Shown: one piece after another, positions 5,641 through 8,597 of the stretch
Numbering within the stretch: position 1 is the stretch's first letter
Layout: each line of letters starts with the position of its first letter
DNA from: Lysobacteraceae bacterium
Lineage (GTDB): Bacteria > Pseudomonadota > Gammaproteobacteria > Steroidobacterales > Steroidobacteraceae
DNA length: 8,597 nucleotides
NCBI GenBank assembly: GCA_012516015.1
Contig: JAAYXG010000613.1
Span: 1-8,597 of the forward strand
Reading direction: 5' to 3'
Made by a program: the position numbers and the translations under genes
The notes under the pieces: model-generated
What the model saw: only the letters and a program-made list of their open reading frames with translations
Database searches by the model: none
What the model was told of the DNA's origin: nothing

Positions 5641-8597
5641 TCAGAACTGGTATCGCAGACCCACGACCATGCGGCGGTCGTTGAGGAACGCGAAGCGAGG
5701 CGCTGTCTGCCCTTGCTCGTTCAACAGCATAAACGCCTTCTCCTTGCGATCCAGGACGTTGGAGATCGAGGCACGCACCTGCAGGTGCTCGTTGAAGTCG
5801 TACCTGAACGAGGCATCCAGGAAACCGCCCTTGTCCGTGTAGATCGGGTTACCCGTCACCCAGTCGCGGTAGGTCGTGAGGTACTCGGAGCGCCAGTTGT
5901 ACGCCAACCGGATTTCGAGCTTCCGATCCTGGTAGATGCCCACGATGTTGGCGATGTGCTCGGATTGTCCGAGCAGATCGTCCACGCCGAAGCGGAACGA
6001 CGTCACCAGGTCGTCAGGGACGCCGTCACCGTCCGCGTCGACGCCGCCGCCCGGCGGATCCGCCTTCGCTTGGATGTTGGTGTAGTTGGCCTGCAGACCC
6101 AGGTGGGACATCCAGCCCGGCAACATGTCGTAGAACTGTTGGTACGCCAGCTCGAAGCCGTACAACTCGGCTTTCGCCTGGTTGACCTGACCGCTATAAA
6201 CGACCTCTACCGTTCGCCCATCCAGCGTGATCGTGTCGAGATACTCATCTCCGTTCGAGATGATGTTCTTCAGATCCTTGTCGAACACGGCCGCCGAGAA
6301 GTATCCGCCCGGGAAGTACCATTCGAACGACAGGTCCAAATTGACCGCCGTCGTCGGCTTCAGGTTCGGATTACCGCGGGTAAGCCTGATTCGATCCAAC
6401 GAAATGTTCTGCGCGCCGCGGTCCACACCGAACATCGGATCGTTCTCATCCGTGATCGGCGGGAAGCTCGTCCTCGTCGTGTTCGCTTGAACGAGCCGCG
6501 AAGCTCGCAGATCCTGCACGTTCGGGCGGGTGAGGGCCTTGCTGGCACCGAAGCGCACCAGCATGTTGTCGTTGAGGTTCCACTTCAGGTTGAGAGACGG
6601 CAGCCAGTCCTCGTCCGTTTGATCGACCACAATGTCGGTCGCAGCCTGCTCGAGGAAAGCGGTCGTCTCCGGCAGGAAGTCGCGCGGGTGATCGCGGTCT
6701 TCCGCATCCGGTGTTCTCGGCGCATCCGGCGTGGACGGGGTCTGCGTATCCTCGTCGAACGCCTGATATGCGAGCGCACCGTTGGATGCGAGGTCCGTCT
6801 TGACGTACCGGACGCCGATATTGCCGTCGAACGACATGCCGTTGCTGAAATCGGAGCCGAAGTCGAAGCGGATGTAGGCGCTCGTGTTCTCTTCCGTGAT
6901 GTCCGAGATGTCTTCCGGCCGATAGATGCCCTTGTTGGTCGCCGCATCGCCACGCGGCTGCCACGGGTGATCCGAGGCGAGGTCCGGCTCGTTGTCGATG
7001 AAGTTGCGCATCGCGCCGTAGTTCAGCAGGAGATCCCGACGGATATACGGGAACTTCGTATTCGGCCCTTGGACGACGCCGCCGCGGAAGAAGTTGGAGA
7101 AGTCGACCAATTCGTGTGCCGGAGAGTCGAACTGGGACAGGATACCTGCACCGCCTTGCCAAGCGGGCGCGATACCGCCCCAGTTGAGCCCGATTTCCTT
7201 GTTCGTTTGCTCACGCTCCGAATACCGAGTGCCGAAGCGCACGGCCTTGAACCAGTCGCCGTCGAAGTCGTACTTCGAATCGACACGGAACGCACGGAGG
7301 TCGCCCGTGCCTTCCCGGAACGAGTCGGCAGCGAACTGCCAATTCGCGCCGTTCGGGTCGGCGGGCGATGTCGGGCTTGGGAGCGTACCGGACCCACCCG
7401 ATCGCGTATTCCCCATGTTGATCGCCGTTCTCGGATCGACCTCGAAGCGGATACGAGGCTCGTCGAGCGCGGGCTTGGTCCAAACGTTCGAGTAGAAGAG
7501 GGCGCCGCCCCACACCTCTTCGTAATCCGCGTCCGCCTTGGTGAGCTGCGCATCGAACTCGAAGTAGAGCCGATCCGTCGCATTCCACTTGAGGTTGAGA
7601 CTCAGATCTTCGGTCGTCGATCTCTCGTGCTTGCCGATGCCGAGCGTCGTAACGCCCAATCCATACGCGCCGATCCAGGAATCGCCGGCGTCCGATACCC
7701 AGCCGGATTCCATCAAGCCTCTGGCCGGCACCATGACTTCACAATCGCCGGGCTGCACGGGCTGACCGCCGGGGCCGCTACAGGTCGCGATGCCGGGCGT
7801 AGACCAGTTTTCGTTGTACACCACGTCCGTCATGGTGAAACGTCCGCCAAGGGCGCGGTCCGGGAACCACTCGGTCGTACGCTCGAGGCTGTCGATCTCG
7901 TTTTCGACGCGCGCGTACTTCAATGTCGCGCGTACTGTGTCGCGCTGCCATTGCGCGGCGAGGTAGTAGCTCGTGCGGTCTCGATCCACTTCGTTCGTGC
8001 GGAGCTGGAAGCCCGGCACGTAGGCGCGGATGTTCTCGGGAGGAACGCCGTCGAACCTGCTGGGACCCTCTGCCTCCGGCTGTGATACGTCGGTTCGCGG
8101 CGTCGGCGCACCTTGCTGCCAACCGTTGATCATCGAATTCAGCTTGGAGTTGGAGACGGATGCCAAAAGGCCGAACTCGCCAGCATCCGTATCCCAGCGA
8201 TCGCCCAAGATCGCGCTGAACGAGGGCGACCAATCTTCGCGCAGATCCGTATACGTGGCCTCCGCCGCGACGGCCATCACGTGGCCGGAACGGTCGAATG
8301 GCTCGAGCGTGCGAAGGTTGATCGTGCCGCCGATGCCGCCTTCGATGAGATCGGCGGATTGGTTCTTGTACACGTCCACCGCGCCGACGAGCTCGGGCGG
8401 GATGCTGGACCAATCGAGCGCGCGTCCGCCGTTCGCAGAGAACGCGTCGCGGCCGTTGAACTCCGAACGGACGAATCCAAGACCGCGAATCAGGTTGCCG
8501 CGCCCTTCGGGAGACGGGAAGTCGGGAGAGGCCCCGCCGAAGGGGAAGCGCGTGACCGTGACGCCAGTGACACGCTGCAAGGCTTCCGCAACCGACA
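5641..8597 (-). CDS. TonB-dependent outer-membrane receptor, Xanthomonas/Caulobacter type (5' truncated by window edge)
   Basis: 984 codons are visible, open to the right edge. The apparent start at 8580 is an internal TTG; the frame continues upstream as SVAEALQRVTGV, a typical plug-domain sequence, so the signal peptide, any TonB box and the first part of the plug are missing. The plug runs to about residue 115 and includes FNGRD, SIPPELVGAVDVYKN and IEGGIGGTINLRT, which are characteristic of the proteobacterial TonB-Xanth-Caul receptor family. The rest is the 22-stranded beta barrel with long loops, ending NDRRMVVGLRYQF with the terminal phenylalanine expected of outer-membrane barrels. 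Only two cysteines occur, C272 and C285 of the visible part, in one loop. A DADGDGVPDD segment (853-862) and an acidic Pro/Asp/Thr-rich loop (about 6680-6758) are probably surface-exposed. It imports a ligand using TonB energy; linkage to halogenases suggests an aromatic compound, which is inference. An intrinsic terminator follows. Confidence 0.95.
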   Translation of the reverse strand, partial: SVAEALQRVTGVTVTRFPFGGASPDFPSPEGRGNLIRGLGFVRSEFNGRDAFSANGGRALDWSSIPPELVGAVDVYKNQSADLIEGGIGGTINLRTLEPFDRSGHVMAVAAEATYTDLREDWSPSFSAILGDRWDTDAGEFGLLASVSNSKLNSMINGWQQGAPTPRTDVSQPEAEGPSRFDGVPPENIRAYVPGFQLRTNEVDRDRTSYYLAAQWQRDTVRATLKYARVENEIDSLERTTEWFPDRALGGRFTMTDVVYNENWSTPGIATCSGPGGQPVQPGDCEVMVPARGLMESGWVSDAGDSWIGAYGLGVTTLGIGKHERSTTEDLSLNLKWNATDRLYFEFDAQLTKADADYEEVWGGALFYSNVWTKPALDEPRIRFEVDPRTAINMGNTRSGGSGTLPSPTSPADPNGANWQFAADSFREGTGDLRAFRVDSKYDFDGDWFKAVRFGTRYSEREQTNKEIGLNWGGIAPAWQGGAGILSQFDSPAHELVDFSNFFRGGVVQGPNTKFPYIRRDLLLNYGAMRNFIDNEPDLASDHPWQPRGDAATNKGIYRPEDISDITEENTSAYIRFDFGSDFSNGMSFDGNIGVRYVKTDLASNGALAYQAFDEDTQTPSTPDAPRTPDAEDRDHPRDFLPETTAFLEQAATDIVVDQTDEDWLPSLNLKWNLNDNMLVRFGASKALTRPNVQDLRASRLVQANTTRTSFPPITDENDPMFGVDRGAQNISLDRIRLTRGNPNLKPTTAVNLDLSFEWYFPGGYFSAAVFDKDLKNIISNGDEYLDTITLDGRTVEVVYSGQVNQAKAELYGFELAYQQFYDMLPGWMSHLGLQANYTNIQAKADPPGGGVDADGDGVPDDLVTSFRFGVDDLLGQSEHIANIVGIYQDRKLEIRLAYNWRSEYLTTYRDWVTGNPIYTDKGGFLDASFRYDFNEHLQVRASISNVLDRKEKAFMLLNEQGQTAPRFAFLNDRRMVVGLRYQF

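Noticed and set aside
5524..8085. Very long plus-strand open frame (853 codons) antisense to the receptor
   Set aside because: It is a shadow of the receptor coding frame caused by GC-biased codon use. The translation is Arg/Val/Glu-rich with no recognisable domain, and the opposite strand gives an unmistakable TonB receptor.
1..8597. CRISPR arrays, tRNA or rRNA genes, insertion-sequence ends
   Set aside because: No regularly spaced repeats, no tRNA-like cloverleaf and no transposase or terminal inverted repeats were seen. The window is almost fully occupied by the listed genes.

Overview
The window is a compact, entirely minus-strand gene cluster from a fairly GC-rich Gram-negative bacterium. 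A large TonB-dependent outer-membrane receptor of the type found in Xanthomonas, Caulobacter and relatives, a lipoprotein resembling a Caulobacter family, and a run of tryptophan-halogenase-like flavoproteins point to Proteobacteria, either Xanthomonadales/Nevskiales-like Gammaproteobacteria or Caulobacterales/Sphingomonadales-like Alphaproteobacteria. The sequence alone does not decide between them.

Reading in the direction of transcription, from right to left: (1) a TonB-dependent receptor (5641-8597) whose N-terminus lies beyond the right edge; (2) a strong intrinsic terminator (5586-5613); (3) a small lipoprotein (4956-5564) beginning only about 20 bases past that terminator; (4) a 127-base spacer (4829-4955) with a very GC-rich hairpin and a second small hairpin next to the next start; (5) four head-to-tail paralogues of the flavin-dependent tryptophan halogenase family: 3296-4828 (intact), 1805-3286 (catalytic residues lost), 292-1800 (intact) and 1-263 (N-terminal fragment running off the left edge). 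Gaps between the four are 9, 4 and 28 bases, so they are very probably one translationally coupled operon.

TonB receptors of this type next to tryptophan-halogenase homologues are a known association in Proteobacteria, and the natural substrates of such halogenases are mostly unknown. The inferred scheme is that the receptor imports an aromatic or indole-like compound and the halogenases modify it. No flavin reductase, which these enzymes need for FADH2, is in the window.

The most unusual element is the second paralogue (1805-3286). It is full length and keeps the FAD-binding glycine motifs, but has lost the catalytic lysine, the catalytic glutamate, the WxWxIP motif and the GVGE loop. It looks like a retained pseudo-halogenase or a flavoprotein with other chemistry, sandwiched between two intact enzymes.
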